Assembly: GCA_015956445.1 (NCBI GenBank)
Contig: WIUZ02000016.1
Span: 744,001-808,000, forward strand
Direction of reading: 5' to 3'
DNA: 64,000 nt
Origin: Thelephora terrestris
Lineage: Eukaryota > Basidiomycota > Agaricomycetes > Thelephorales > Thelephoraceae
Below are positions 47,938-60,500 of the stretch, piece by piece (position 1 is the first letter of the stretch; each line of letters starts with the position of its first letter). Position numbers and translations under genes: made by a program. A model generated the notes under the pieces. It saw only the letters and a list, made by a program, of their open reading frames with translations, had not been told where the DNA came from and did not search any database.

Positions 47938-49120
47938 ATACGCGGACTCAAGCGGATTGGTTAGGGGGGTCTCTGTGAAACAGGGTATTGCATGCGCAAT
48001 GGGGCTGCGGAGCTCTCAGGGGGAAGTCAGAGGACGATCAATGTCCGGTTCGTCGATTGAAACGCTAAAAAGGAGTTTGAAATATGTTCGATCACACATC
48101 AAGAGGATTGCGACAATGGATATTGGTGGCTAAAAGTGTCCGAGGCTCCGCAAAGGATTGAGGGTAGTGATAGAGAAGAGGAAGGAATCAAGGGGGGTAA
48201 TCCCCAAACATCCGCGCATGCAGGCTATGTGCGCACCTGCTCGGATTCGGAGAATACCACTGCTCGCAGTCCACCACATCTCATCATACCTTTTGCCCAG
48301 GAAAGACCCAAAGCTCCGCATACACTGAACTGTTCCGCAATGATTGACGCCTTAGTGGGAGAGGATCCAGCATATGGGGTACAGTCTTCAGTTGGCTTCG
48401 GCAATAGCACTGCTGCCGATCGAATCCTTACATAATTCAAATTTCATTGGATATTTATCGGCAGAGAGCGCCCCCACCAATGAGTCCGATCCCCCAACTG
48501 AGCAATACGCAAATCCCTTCTCACATGATTGATGCCTCTGCGGAAGATGGTCCCGTGTATGAGGCGGAGCTGCACAGCTTCTGGGGGTGAGCTTGATGAA
48601 GATCGATGTCAAATTCGTCACTCCAGAACTTAGAAGAAAATTAGATGTTTTTTCCATCAGACGTTGGTGCCCGGCGGCGTCCAGACCCGTGGGTTCACAC
48701 AGTTTGTGACCCAAACAAGCGCAGGGGAAGGGGAAGAAATCGAGGGGAGGTAATCCCCAAACTTCCACGCATGGAAATCATACCCAGATCGGTTCCAAAG
48801 CGGGTAACACCCCTGGAGATGGAACACTTGTCGAACATTCCACGCAGAAGAAACCAGAAGGTGGAGTAGATGTGATCTGCGCACACAATAGCGGGGCCCC
48901 AATGCGAGGAGGCGCTGGGAACAGGGCGGAAGCAACAAATTGCAACTTAAAGGGGTGCGGAAAGGCCACTCTGGGATGGACCTCTTTTCCGGAGAGTCGG
49001 CCATGTATTTCAGATTATGGAGTGTTCGTGCGCGCAAGGGCTTTCAACTGTATTCTGTGATAACGGATTGCTTGCTCCTTTGATTGCTCATTACGGCTGT
49101 GCCTCGTATACACCTGTAGC
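47938..49120. repeat. Spacer with two ~50-bp direct repeats
   Basis: AGGAATCAAGGGGGGTAATC (about 48,181) and its relative GAAATCGAGGGGAGGTAATC (about 48,736), each followed by CCCAAAC and GCGCATG or CACGCATG, lie about 555 bp apart. The segment between and around them has no convincing gene, so this may be a diverged tandem duplication. Confidence 0.4.
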
Positions 49121-49872
49121 CTACAAGAACTCCTCATCCAATTCAATACTAGTGACCTCCACATCGTCATCCTTTTCCTCTGGCTTCGGAATCTCTGGCT
49201 CTTTGTACTCAAGTATCTCGTTGACACCAAACATCGCAGGGGGAGCTGAGGAAGGGTCAGATGGAGGACAATCCACAAGATCTGCCAGGACAACGATTCC
49301 GAGTATGTTGGGGTAGAACACGAATGAAATGCCCTTGGGCAAATGCCAAAGGTCTTTTATGGAGCCGGAGAGCGCACCCTTGCGGAGCGAGAAGAGGACC
49401 ATGACTGTGCTTCCCTTTGGGATATTGGAGTCATAAGAGTGTTCCCAATATTTGCCCAGCTGGAACCCATGACGTCCGTCGTATACGGGTACTACAAGAA
49501 CGTTAGCTTTGTCTGTAGTCAGTGGAGACTCGAAGTACGCACTGTCATTGTTTTTTGGAATGAGCGATCCAGCGATTGGGGCGCTCAGTACGCCCTTAGC
49601 CACAGTAGGAGTGGGTACGCCAACCCCTCGGAACCTGCTCACGGCGAAAGAAATTCCACCCTGGAAAGATGGTACGAACACGGATCGGACGCTGCACATC
49701 TGAGCTAGGACTGCCGCAAAGCGGAGCCACCCGTGAGCAAAGGGGGTAACGCAGATCTGGCAAATACCGGAGGTTGAATAGTAGGTGCTAAGGCCGGTGA
49801 GGGAGGTCAATACCCATGAGTTCGTCACCTTTGACCACAGGTATCCTTTGTCGTTGAAAGAGAACATGGAGG

Positions 49873-52800
49873 TGTCAGGAACATGGTATTTTTAAACTTT
49901 TTATAACATGCTCTTTCTTCGAACTCTTCTTACCATTTCTTATGTTTGAATGCTTCACACTCCTTATCCTTCACACCAATCATTCAAAACACACAAACGC
50001 GCGTACCATTCCCAGCGAATCGTAACAACATGGCTATATACGGTGCTATCAACATCCTGTCAAAAGTCAATCCTATCTACGGCAGGCCTCATTGTCATCA
50101 GTGTTCCATCCCGGAGATCGAAGAACCGGCCCCTCCTTGCAAGGATCTCTCCGAACATGGCGTCACCATCTTCCGCGCTCAACTGAACGTCTAGTTCAGG
50201 CCGATAGGAAGAGACTCCTTCGAGCGGACCAATCAGCCTCCCAGATGTCACCGAACTGCGGAATACCTGGTCCCACATCTCCATCACCAGGTGACTGCTC
50301 GGCAGCGCTGTCGACATAGTCGAAGAGAGACCCTCCGTCTCCCTCATCGGAGGCCTGGGCAGGATCCTGTATTGCGAGTCGAGTGAGGTGCCTACGCTGG
50401 ACCTCCGACTCGACCTGTTGGTTGGGATGGTTGACCCGATATCGGAATCCTCCTCCCTCTCCTTGACCAGACTGGTCACCATCCGACTCAACTGGTTGAG
50501 GGTAAGGGTTAGCCAAAGGAGCCATGCGATGAGCATGACGGCGTCGAGAGTGTTTGCAACGTTGCCCCTTAGTCACCGGACGTACCTCCACGACCCTCGG
50601 AACACTTTCGGCTCGGTCAACGTCCATGACCTCATCCTCGATCTTCACCAGTTGACTGATCGGCTGTAGCAGGCAACGCCGACAGTTCTCCTTGTCGGAC
50701 TCGGCCAAAGTGGAAGCCGGAGCCGGAGTCGGAACGGGAACCACGTTCTCAATTGGAGGCGTGGCATAAGACGACGGGTTAGGCGACGGGAATACCACCT
50801 CGTCGGCGTACTCCAACTCAAACGGGACGTCGGCTGTTCCCTGTCCAACCAACACAGGACCTTCCTTGCAGTTGCAGGTCTTGTCCTGTAAAGACTCGAC
50901 CTGCGCTGTCAACATGGACACCAGATCCTCGAGTTCCTCGATCTAGAAGAAAGTCTTTCAGTGTTTGCACACAAAACCTGCAAAGGCTGAAAGACACCTT
51001 AGCACTTTCACCCCTGATCTTCTTCGAGTGCTTATCTAGGCGATCGTCCCTTGTGTCCAAGGCCTTCCTGATGTTGACATCCCGAACCTTTAGGCCGGCG
51101 ACTAGCTCCTGATGGTTGGCAACCATTGCCTCCAACGCCTCGTCCGTCCCCTGCTGAAAGGCAGCCATGGTCTCCTTCATCAAGAGACCCTCTGCGGACA
51201 GACGAAGCACGTCTGCCTTCGCCTCCTTCACCTCGCGCTCCAACCGTTCAACCTAGGCAGTTTGGTTAGTCGAGAGTCATACTTGAATATCCAAACAAAA
51301 AACCTACTCGGCTTTCCCCCTCTCGAACGAGCAACCACAAAAGCGTGGTGGAAGCGGTGGCATGGCGGACGGCTCGAGGAACAGTAGCCCCGTGCTCGAA
51401 CAGGTCCTGATCGTAGATCCCTCGCACAAGGGTGTACCAGAGCTCCTTCTTGGTCGGATGCTCCAACTCCCCGAACCTACCCCTCATTTTATGGATCACC
51501 TTCTCGGCGATCATGGACCGGACCCAGAGTTCATCGTCCCAGGTTAACCCCATCAAATGTGGGATCGTCTCCCTGAGACGTTCGGCGTCCACCTGCTTGA
51601 CGACCTCCAAGATCTAAGGACAAAGTTAGGACTAATACAACCAAAGTTCTAGCTCCCCCCACCTGGTCTTTGGTGGGGTAGGGAACCCCCGCCTCATTGG
51701 CATAGGTCTTGCGGCCGGCAGCACGACGATCGATATGGGAGATGGTGGAGATCCCCTGGGCGACTTTGTAGGTGTGGTTGTTTGGGAAAGACATTTTGGT
51801 AAGATGATGGGGAAGTTGCTGGTGTTGCTGATCAAGGATGGCTCCAAGAAGACGTCCTTCTTATAGCCTAGATCGGTGATCCTTCACGTGACCTACCTCG
51901 ACGAACCTCATTGGTCCGGGTCACATCAACTTCCACCACTGTACCATCATCGTTGGCTTACTACATCAAGCTGACACCTCGGCCCGCGGGACGGCCTTGG
52001 AAGAACTTCGTTCCGGAACGCCTAGAACACACGTGCACTAAAAATAGGTCTCATGACCTTGACGACCCCTTTACGACCCCTGATGACTCATTCATGACAT
52101 CACGATAACGACCAACCCTGGACCCTGATCACACACGTGGACAGTCACATCACAGTCTCCTAACCGGAGGAAGGAATCGCCGCTATTCGGAAGCATTGCC
52201 TTAGGATCCTGCTCAGCGAATGTGGAAGTAGCTGTTAGCGTGAAACACTGGCGAATCTGTAATCCCTCATGTCCCATGAGTCTAGGCCCGACCTCCTCAT
52301 GTTCGGACGTACGTTGAGGTTGCCACTAGTCCGTGATGCTGTTACCGCCTACAGACAACAAGGGATGATGAATGGTCTCTATCTTTGGCCTCTCCAAAGG
52401 AAGCATCCAAGAAGATTCTCACCTGACCCTTGGGTGTGATCCCCAGGTACGAACTTTCATGACCCCATGCCCCTATTTCTTTTAGGACTAGTGTTATCTT
52501 TACCCCTATGTTTCATGCAGACATTTGTTATCTTTTATGCAATCCTTCACACGCTAGTAAGGCCCTTTGTCCTGTATTCTCCCACGTGTCATAATTGCTC
52601 GCTTCCCTTACTTAGCATTCACACACTCCTTATCTCCCTTTGTTCTGGCTTGATAAGGGTATATTAGGGTTACTGACGTCATGGCCACTCTTGTAGTATA
52701 AGTAGCAACTGTGGCTGTATGGTAGTACCTTAGTTTTGTTACCTCAGGAAATCCTCTGCCCTTCTCAGCCCAGTTGCAGTTAAAGACAAGTCAGAGTTTC

Positions 52801-53152
52801 TTGTTTGAACACAAGGCATCCCCCATCTGCTCTCCCTCCCGCTCTGCGCGTCAACTGCGCCTTGTAACTATAGAACCCCAGCGTTCACCTTATAGAATAC
52901 CTCAAGCGTCCAGTCAATCACCTGGTGGAGTCATCAAACCTGTTGTAGGGATAAACCCTTGCTTGTTAAACCGAACAAAGTACGGTTTAGGTTGGGTTTC
53001 CCTTTAGGATTTCGACCTGACTTGTAGTGACCTCGGACAACCTACCGGAAGAATAGAGAAGTGATCTTTCTCTCACAGCTAGTTGGACTAGTGAGTACTC
53101 TGCGGAGTCGGCTCAGTGCACTGGTAGTTGTTGGGGTAGAGTGGCCCTGACA
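49873..53152 (-). mobile_element. E3: 3,280-bp TGTCA element, looks whole
   Basis: It starts TGTCAGGAACATGGTA and ends GTAGAGTGGCCCTGACA with a perfect 5-bp duplication GGAGG (49,868-49,872 and 53,153-53,157), inside the V gene. Single uninterrupted copy, so it defines the family: left end, spliced E gene on the - strand, a ~600-bp upstream region with CACGTGACC words, an outward TATAAGTAG promoter at 52,697, then about 450 bp to the right end. There are no direct terminal repeats. TG...CA ends with a 5-bp duplication would also suit a very long solo LTR. Confidence 0.9.
50196..51794 (-). CDS. E protein gene of E3 (unknown, four exons)
   Basis: Exon 1 51,794-about 51,661 (MSFPNNHTYKVAQGISTISH); intron with GTGGGG to CTTAG ends. 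Exon 2 about 51,615-51,308 (LRETIPHLMGLTWDDELWVR, ELWYTLVRGIYDQDLFEHGA); intron GTAGGTT to GCCTAG. Exon 3 about 51,252-50,995, a coiled coil (LEREVKEAKADVLRLSAEGL) ending DKHSKKIRGESAK. Exon 4 about 50,943-50,196 opens IEELEDLVSMLTAQVESLQD, carries KTCNCKEGP and ENCRRCLLQPISQLVKIEDE, and ends RSLFLSA. The intron sites are the same as in E1 and E2. A multi-intron gene inside a small mobile unit is unusual for both DNA transposons and LTRs. Function is unknown. Confidence 0.6.
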
Positions 53153-53725
53153 GGAGGGATCTGCCAATGACATGTTTACAATTCCACCGATTGGGGCCTT
53201 GATGGCGACACTGTCAGCGTGTGCTGCGCACGCAAGTAGACGTCTATAGCAAGGGTCAGAAAAGAGCGCAAACTCAAGGTGGCCACCCACGCTGCATTCC
53301 TCTCATCATGGATTTGAAGAGCGTTCACAGTAGCAACGCCACTGAACTGATACGCTTTGTCATACTTCGAAGATGTGACGGCCAGTGCACCTTGCAGAAC
53401 CTTTTTTTTCGTTGGGAACAGGGACCTGCAACAGACGGTGAGCATGGCGGCCATCACCCATGAGTTGAGCTTGCGTACGAGTATGCATTGTTGCTATTAG
53501 AGTAGATGTCAGTGGGCGATGGAGCTATCAAAGACTTCGCACTCACTGGTGAACGTCATCAACAGCTTCCGCCGACTCAACAACTTCTGGAACGCTCTCA
53601 GAAGGAAGGGCAACTTCAACAGAAACAACAGGGTCGGCGTGAGCCATGGGCGTAGGATCTGTCAGCTGAAGTCAAATCCCAAGGCGCTGTTTGGTTGTCG
53701 GTCGAAGCTGTTTCCTCAGTACTCT

Positions 53726-54226
53726 CACTGGGGGCAGGGGCACCTGGAATCAGTGATTGCATCTTGACTATATGGTGAGTTCATGTGCACTTTTCAATGA
53801 TTGTAATTGCTGATTCCAGGTTGATTACATTTCAAATGTTACCTTGACATGTAACTCAACTGTTGCCACCAACTCCATTTGAAATTTCCTCAAGATGTTC
53901 CCAAGCAATGTTTCCTGAATGTGCCCAGTGGGTACATTGTGAAAACATCTCATGTTTTTGAGCGCATTTAGATTACATCTTGGATGATTGAAGAACATGC
54001 TGATTACATTGCAGTATCATTCTTGCCAACAGGTCAAAAGCATCCCAGAAACATTTGTTGAGAACATTTCAAATGGAATTGGTGGACATTGGTTGGATTA
54101 CATGTCAGGGTAACATTTGAAATCTAATCAACCTGGAATTGGTGATTACAATCATTGAAAAGTGCACATGAACTCACCATGTAATCAAGATGTAATCACC
54201 AATTCCAGGTGCCCTTGCCCCCAGTG
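53726..54226. mobile_element. M6: 501-bp palindromic CACTG MITE
   Basis: It starts CACTGGGGGCAGGGGCACC and ends GGTGCCCTTGCCCCCAGTG with a perfect 3-bp duplication TCT (53,723-53,725 and 54,227-54,229). It is the same family as M5 but about 60 bp longer in the middle. It lies within the 5' coding part of V. Confidence 0.9.
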
Positions 54227-54737
54227 TCTGGGTGGGGTCTACCCCACCCTCGGCAGCCTGCTCACCATCCACAACTGCGCGCAAATTGTCGGGGGTGGTG
54301 GGAGTGCTCCCACCCCCATCCGCACCTTCTACATTGTTTACACCCACATCGTCTACGCGTTGGGAGGACTTGGAGCTGCAGGTGTTGCGAGCGGGGCTTT
54401 CACACTTGCGCTTGTTGACCATGCTGAGTTGGGGGAGAAAACGTCTCCCACCCCTGTTGGGCGCGCTTGGCTTTATAGGTGTGGAAAAGCCTATTTTGAA
54501 TAAAAGGGGATAGCTCCTACTTTCCGCAAAATGCCGTAGATCTTCCCGCAACTTGCCGCAAGCTAATCCCACTGATACAGTAGGCCTCTGGCCAGCACGT
54601 CCTGTGCGTAGCCCAATGTGAATCTCTCCAGCGCTTAGTATGGGGACATCGCTCCACATCTACATCGTTCCCCGCAAAGCTTCCGCACAAGCATTTTCCG
54701 CACGCATTTTCGGTGGTATGCTCCGCACGCTGTATGT

Positions 54738-57553
54738 CTATCGCGAGGTGTTCCCAACCTTTGATCTCTTGTCGCGTGTGCCATAGGCATTGGGATTCTT
54801 GCGTCTCTTTGTTCCGCAGACTGCGGTTGCTCGATGTTTGGCCACAGTCCTCGTTGCGTCTCCAACGTCAGACCCACCCCCATGCTGCGCCATCGTCTTC
54901 CATTTGAGAGCCATCAAATGGCGGAATTTGTCCCTCAGTTGCTCTGATCGCCTCTTGGTGATTTGCTTGAAATCAAAGTCTCGGAGAACTTTTATAGCGT
55001 TCAAGGATGTTGCCCTTGAAACCATCACATATGGAGGCTCAGTCCCCCTACAGCCCGCAAGGTCCATAATGACCCTGTCCATCGTACGTCCTTGCGCCTT
55101 GTGCACTGTCATAGCAAACCCGGGCTCTATTGGAACCTGTAGCCGTTTGATGGTACAGCGTTTATGGGGCGCAGGATTTTCAAACCTAAGATCAACAACG
55201 TCGGGCAGGATAGGGAAATGGTGCGGAGCCAGTCCCAGCATAGCAACATCATCGGAGCCCAAGATCTCCACCACACACGACTTCAAGATGCGCAGCCCCT
55301 GATCGTTCATGTAGTATCTTATTCTCTTTAAAATGCCATGGCTGCCATTAACCATCCCTGCAGCAACGTCAAAATTCCGGTTAACCGCCACAGGCATTCC
55401 AATTGCAAGAGGGATTCGTCGAAGTCTGTGCTTTGTCTGACCGGAGTTCTGTTCTTCCAGTCTTTGGATTAACGATTCATCCACAATAACCTTCTTCTGA
55501 TGAGTGTCAACCGCATGGTACCAATGTAGGTCAGCGCCGTGTTGTTCCGCAAATGCTTGCGCACACCGCCGGTTTATTACCACTGGGGGCAAGGGGTCAA
55601 ATACCCAGTGGGTACATGCTGAACACATTGTGATCACAGTCAACAAGTGATCACAATGTGCCCAGTGGGGGAAATTTGAATACATTCAAAATGTGCCTGG
55701 CCATGTGAGTCCAATGTGCCCAGTAGGCACATTTTGATTGTGATCACAATGTACCCATCAATGTGATCTCAATGTGCCCACTGGGGACATTTTGATTGCG
55801 ATCACAATGTACACATCAATGTGATCTCAATGTGCCTGCTGTGCACATTTTAATTTCTTTCACAATGTTCCCATCAAGGTGTTCCCAATGTACCCAGCTC
55901 ATTACATAATAGTTTCTTTCACAATGTTGTCCACAATGTGTCCAGCATGTGGCTGAGCCACTCATTCAAAATTCTTTCGAAGATTATCCAGTGATGTGTC
56001 CATAATGTCCCCAGGGGGTTCTTTTTGAAGTAATCACAAAGTAATCACAATATTGTTCAATTTCACCATGAACTTTCAAAGAAATCACTATGTGTATGGC
56101 TGTATACATTCTAGACACATCACTGGATACTTTGTGGAAGAAGTTTGAATGAGTGGCTCAGCCACATGCTGGACACATTGTGAACAACATTGTGAAAGAA
56201 ACTATTATGTAATGAGCTGGGTACATTGGGAACACATTGATGGGAACATTGTGAAAGAAATTACAATGTGCACAGCAGGCACATTGAGATCACATTGATG
56301 TGTACATTGTGATCGCAATCAAAATGTCCCCAGTGGGCACATTGAGATCACATTGATGGGTACATTGTGATCACAATCAAAATGTGCCTACTGGGCACAT
56401 TGGACTCACATGGCCAGGCATATTTTGAATGTATTCAAATTTCCCCCACTGGGCACATTGTGATCACTTGTTGACTGTGATCACAATGTGTTCAGCATGT
56501 ACCCACTGGGTATTTGACCCCTTGTCCCCAGTGCATGTCCCTGGATGCGTTGTTGGTCACGATGATAGGCGCAAACCTCCAATACGCGGGGTCGGTGGGT
56601 TGTCCCTGCAGCTTTATACTACGCGCTGTGAGCAAATCATAATCTGCGATCGTGCATACCCCATTTCTAAGCCATCCCAAAAGTTCGACAAACTGTGCAT
56701 TGTCCGTGCCACTCTGACGCATTGTCTCTTCAAGTATCACAACCGTCTCAAATGACAGCCATAATAGCTTCCCCAAAGTCTTGGCTTGTGCGCAATTTGT
56801 AGCCACAGACGCAGGTGATGTGATGTTTACGTTCGCGTAGAGTTGAGCATCACCAATGGGGGGCAGTTGAGCAAAATCACCCGCCAATATAACATTCACG
56901 CCTCCGAAAGGTTTTGTGTTGCCTTTCGCCTCTGTCAAAGCGTAACTGATATTGTGCAGCATCTCACAGCCAATCATGGAGACCTCATCCACAAAAAGGT
57001 AATCCACACCGTCCCACATCGCCCCCAAGTCCCTGATCCCCTTCATGCTTTTTTCACGGCCAGATTCATTCATCTGCAACAGCGCATGCAGTGTGGCACC
57101 CCCAATATTCCTTGCTGCAACACCTGTGAAAGCTGCAAGCCGGAATCGGCAAGTCTGCTTCCATAGGCCAAAGAAGTCGCGCAAAGTGTTTACCACTCTG
57201 GACTTTCCCGTTCCCCCGGTGCCACCAAGATACATAAAAAGCTGCTCCAGCCTTTCGACAACAGTGTGTTTTGCCACTATATCAAACACGTGTTGTTGCT
57301 CTTTATTCAGCATCCACATATCACCTACGCGGCACAGGAGGGTTTCAGGGGTGACGGAATCCTCAGCCAGGCCCACAGCAGTCATCTCGCTGACAACAGG
57401 CAGAGCGACTGACAGCTGTTCAATCATTGCGGCATCTGTTATGGACGTACTCTCCGCAACGACCGGCTCTTCGCATTGGTTTGCCTGGTGCTTCCACTCT
57501 GCTTTTCTTCGGTCATATGCATCCCTCCATAGGTCTTCGACCAGATCGTCGTT
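54738..57553 (-). pseudogene. Helitron RepHel, helicase part, interrupted by M4
   Basis: Pif1-family (SF1B) helicase in two pieces. 57,553-56,534 has Walker A GGTGGTGKSR, Walker B YLFVDEVSMIG, GDFAQLPPIGD and the conserved ETMRQSG. After M4, 55,580-54,738 has INRRCAQAFAEQHG, LAIGMPVAVNRNFDVAAGMV, GFAMTVHKAQGRTMDRVIMD and PPYVMVSRATSLNAIKVLRD. This unwinds the strand displaced by the Rep nickase during rolling-circle transposition. It is in the same frame as the Rep part upstream; a single TAG at 57,554-57,556 separates them. Apart from that and M4, all motifs look sound, so the element was active recently. Confidence 0.9.
55581..56533. mobile_element. M4: 953-bp palindromic CACTG MITE in the helicase
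   Basis: It starts CACTGGGGGCAAGGGGTC and ends GACCCCTTGTCCCCAGTG; the arms mirror around about 56,060. Same family and same length (953 bp) as M1. The flanking triplets are TAC (left) and CAT (right), so the expected 3-bp duplication is not visible, unlike the other five. It interrupts the helicase between NNASRDM and VINRRCAQ. Confidence 0.9.
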
Positions 57554-60500
57554 CTATTCGGCTGTTGGCATGTCCTGTTGTTCAGACCCTGCCAACCCCT
57601 CGTTTTGGATCGTAGTGAAAAACCCCGCATTTGTCAGCTCATCGACACACTGTTGCGCATCTCGTGCACTCTCCAAGAGCTTACAGGAATACATGCAATC
57701 CATCTCGTCCAGATGATCTATAAAATCACCCATAGTAACATCTTCTATCCCATTGTCGCCAACGTCCTTTGTAGTATGAGAATCAATGTCCCCTCTGGAT
57801 CGCTGTCGAGACCTGGTTTGCATGTGATCATTACGGCTGTCTCGGCACTCATTCAGGACATGCATATTCTCGAGAACGGCTCGATGATGACCGTCCATCG
57901 CGTCAACAAGGGTGTTGAAGGTTGTCTCCCACGAGGACCCTTTGCTTCGTAGCCCAGCAATTGTACGCCAAGGCTTGAAAAGTATGACAATTAAACGACA
58001 GTAACGCACATACGAATCGGGCACATCTCGATGTGACATAGCAGGTCCAATAGGTATGGGTACAACTTGTTCGCTGCGCAGGCGAATGTGTTTTGTTTCG
58101 CTTTCACTGTGTCCCGGCAAGAACTTGTAGTTAGGGATTTTCCTTCGCCCACGTTTTGGAGGACCCATGTCTTGAACGTCGACATTGACAGCCTCTTCGG
58201 ATCCATCCGCGTCATGCTCAGCGGGTTCATTGTCGTCTGCTGCGTCAATTTCATCGTCTTCCGAAGTACTTGCCTTTTTGGCTCTTTGATACGCCTTTTC
58301 AGTCTTGGCCACAAAATCCCACAGGCACATTGCGTCCTGCTCTATTGGACAGAGATGATAGTCAGCGACCTGGTCCGACAACTGAGAAACATTCCCAGCT
58401 TCATCAACACGGATACCCACCTCCTCCTCGCCGTCCTCTGCTTCTGGAGCCGCAGAATGATCGACCTCATCCGTTGGCAGCGCAGCGAGATTCACAGGCT
58501 CCCCGTCGACATCTCCATCTTCCCCTCCAGGTTGGGAGTCCATCGCCTCAACCGAGGGCTTACGGAAAAGTTTCTCGTGATCATTTCGCTCAACAAAACA
58601 TTCAAATGACGCCCAGTACAAGTACCCAAAGTTGTGAGAGGTGAAATGATCCTCGTATCCCATCAAGTAAGATGCCACCTGTTGCGCAAACATCTCCTGA
58701 TGAGATATCAAAGCATAGGCGCATTTCTGCAACAGCCGTTTAGACTTGATGGCAAAGTCATCGTCCTCGGATACAACATCCTCACACTTCTTCACAGCCA
58801 ACTGCAACGCGGCGTACGCAACGTGAGTCTTCAACTGCGACTTGGTGATGTAGTCTGTGATGTAGTATATCATTGCTTTCGCAGACTCACCGGACCCAAT
58901 GAATTGATTATCCATATTGCATCTGACAGCCTCTAGAATTGTCATGTTGAAGTTGTTCACGAGCCCATCGAGACAGCGCAAACATATGAGGCCAGTGTCG
59001 GGATCAATACAACTGTTTTCGCGAAAGTTTTCTTGGTCAAATCGACAACTTCTTGTCTCTCCGGGACAGTAGTGCTTGTAGCAAGTAAAATTATGCCGGT
59101 GGTGCTGTACACAAGCAGCCAATCGATGAACATCTTTCATCCTCAATGCAAGCCGTTCCGCAACGTCAGTGTTTCTGAGGTCAGTACCCCGCAGCATACA
59201 TGGATCGATTTCATCCCAAGACGTGGATTGTTGTGGCAGAGGGTCTTCGGGAACAACATTTGTTATCGTATCATCAAGGTATTTCAACAGCTGTTTCCCC
59301 CAGTTCGGGTCGCTCAGCACCTTGTCTCTGATCTCATTTGGGTTTAGCGCGCCCTCAACCCAGACCAGCATGTGGCAATGAAGACTGCCGCGACCCTGCG
59401 CCTCCACACAGCCATAATGGGCTTTTACCATACCCAGTATGCCACCGTTGTTATCCACGGTGTTCTTATTGTAGCCCAGTACAGTACTCATGAAAGCCCT
59501 CAAGTAAAGGTTAAAGTACTTTGCGCCTATGGCGTGATTTGATGAGATCAGTAGAGACTTTTCCCAATAGTTCGGAATGTCATGTTGCATCATGTTGTCG
59601 AGGTTGATCTCTGCTCCTGCCAAAAACTTTACGATTGGGTTGTGGGTGTCCGCCGGATTTATGGTGAGGTAGAAACTGGGCATACCATGCGTTATTTTGA
59701 GCGCCCTTATCTCGTTGTGCATAGCAACGCGTGAAGCCGAAGACCTGGGAACCTTGGCAGCCACAAGATTGACCTCTTCCATCAACCTCAGCACTTTACG
59801 CTCTTCATTGGTGTGCGCAACCGCTCCTTCTCCCTTCTCGATCCTTTCTAACACCGTGCTCACAGCTGCGGATGATACGCTGGAAAATGTCCGTGCAAAC
59901 TGAGTGAATGATGCCCTTTTCACTTTCAGCGCGCTGCCCAACAACAGAGCTCGTCGCTGCAAGATATTGAACACTATGAACAGAAATGAATAGTGCGTTT
60001 GAAACCTCTTATCACCCAAGGAGAAAAAATACTTAGCTTGTTCTTTCATCAATATAGCCTTACTCCTGGTTCGATCGTCAAAACCGCCACATCCGTACGG
60101 GAAGAGCTTGGGGTACAATGTGGGGAACAAGTCCACGTTGTTGAACTTGTTCACTGGTGAAGGCCCATGCGCTACCTGTACAAAAGGTTTACGATTGGTC
60201 TTGGCGTGATGAACGGCAGCCGCCTGTAGCTGTCTCGCCGGTGTGTGAACATCGACATCTGCAACGACCACTGTCTCAAAATGCGTGGAGGAGGGGGTAG
60301 AGACACGCTCGGACGTGTTGTTGTACCCTGACGTCAAAGACTCCTGCGCATCATCACTCGGTACACATTCAACGTGATACGGCAGGACGTTATGAACAAG
60401 CAATGAGTTCACGTTAGCGTCGGATATCTCCACATTTTGGTATAGCGGGTTGTTATCCTTTAGCCATCGCAAGGTGTTCCTCACCTTCTCACGACAAACA

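Larger units (their letters stand above)
49121..54422 (-). pseudogene. V: unknown TATA-driven gene hit by M6 and E3
   Basis: ATG at 54,422 (MVNKRKCESPARNTCS) lies 49 nt after TATAAAG (54,477-54,471). The 5' part, rich in Ser, Thr and acid residues, runs to M6 and resumes beyond it in frame (removing M6 and one TCT copy gives VDPTQSTEETASTDNQ). After an intron (about 53,494-53,546, GTGAGTG to AATAG) comes VRKLNSWVMAAMLTVC and ALQIHDERNAAWVATLSL, up to E3. Past E3 it continues as MFSFNDKGYLWSKVTNSWVL, DGRHGFQLGKYWEHSYDSNI, PKGSTVMVLFSLRKGALSGS, FVFYPNILGIVVLADLVDCP and an acidic end at 49,121. Frames around the first intron are not fully resolved. I do not recognise the family. Two insertions make it non-functional now. 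Confidence 0.5.
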
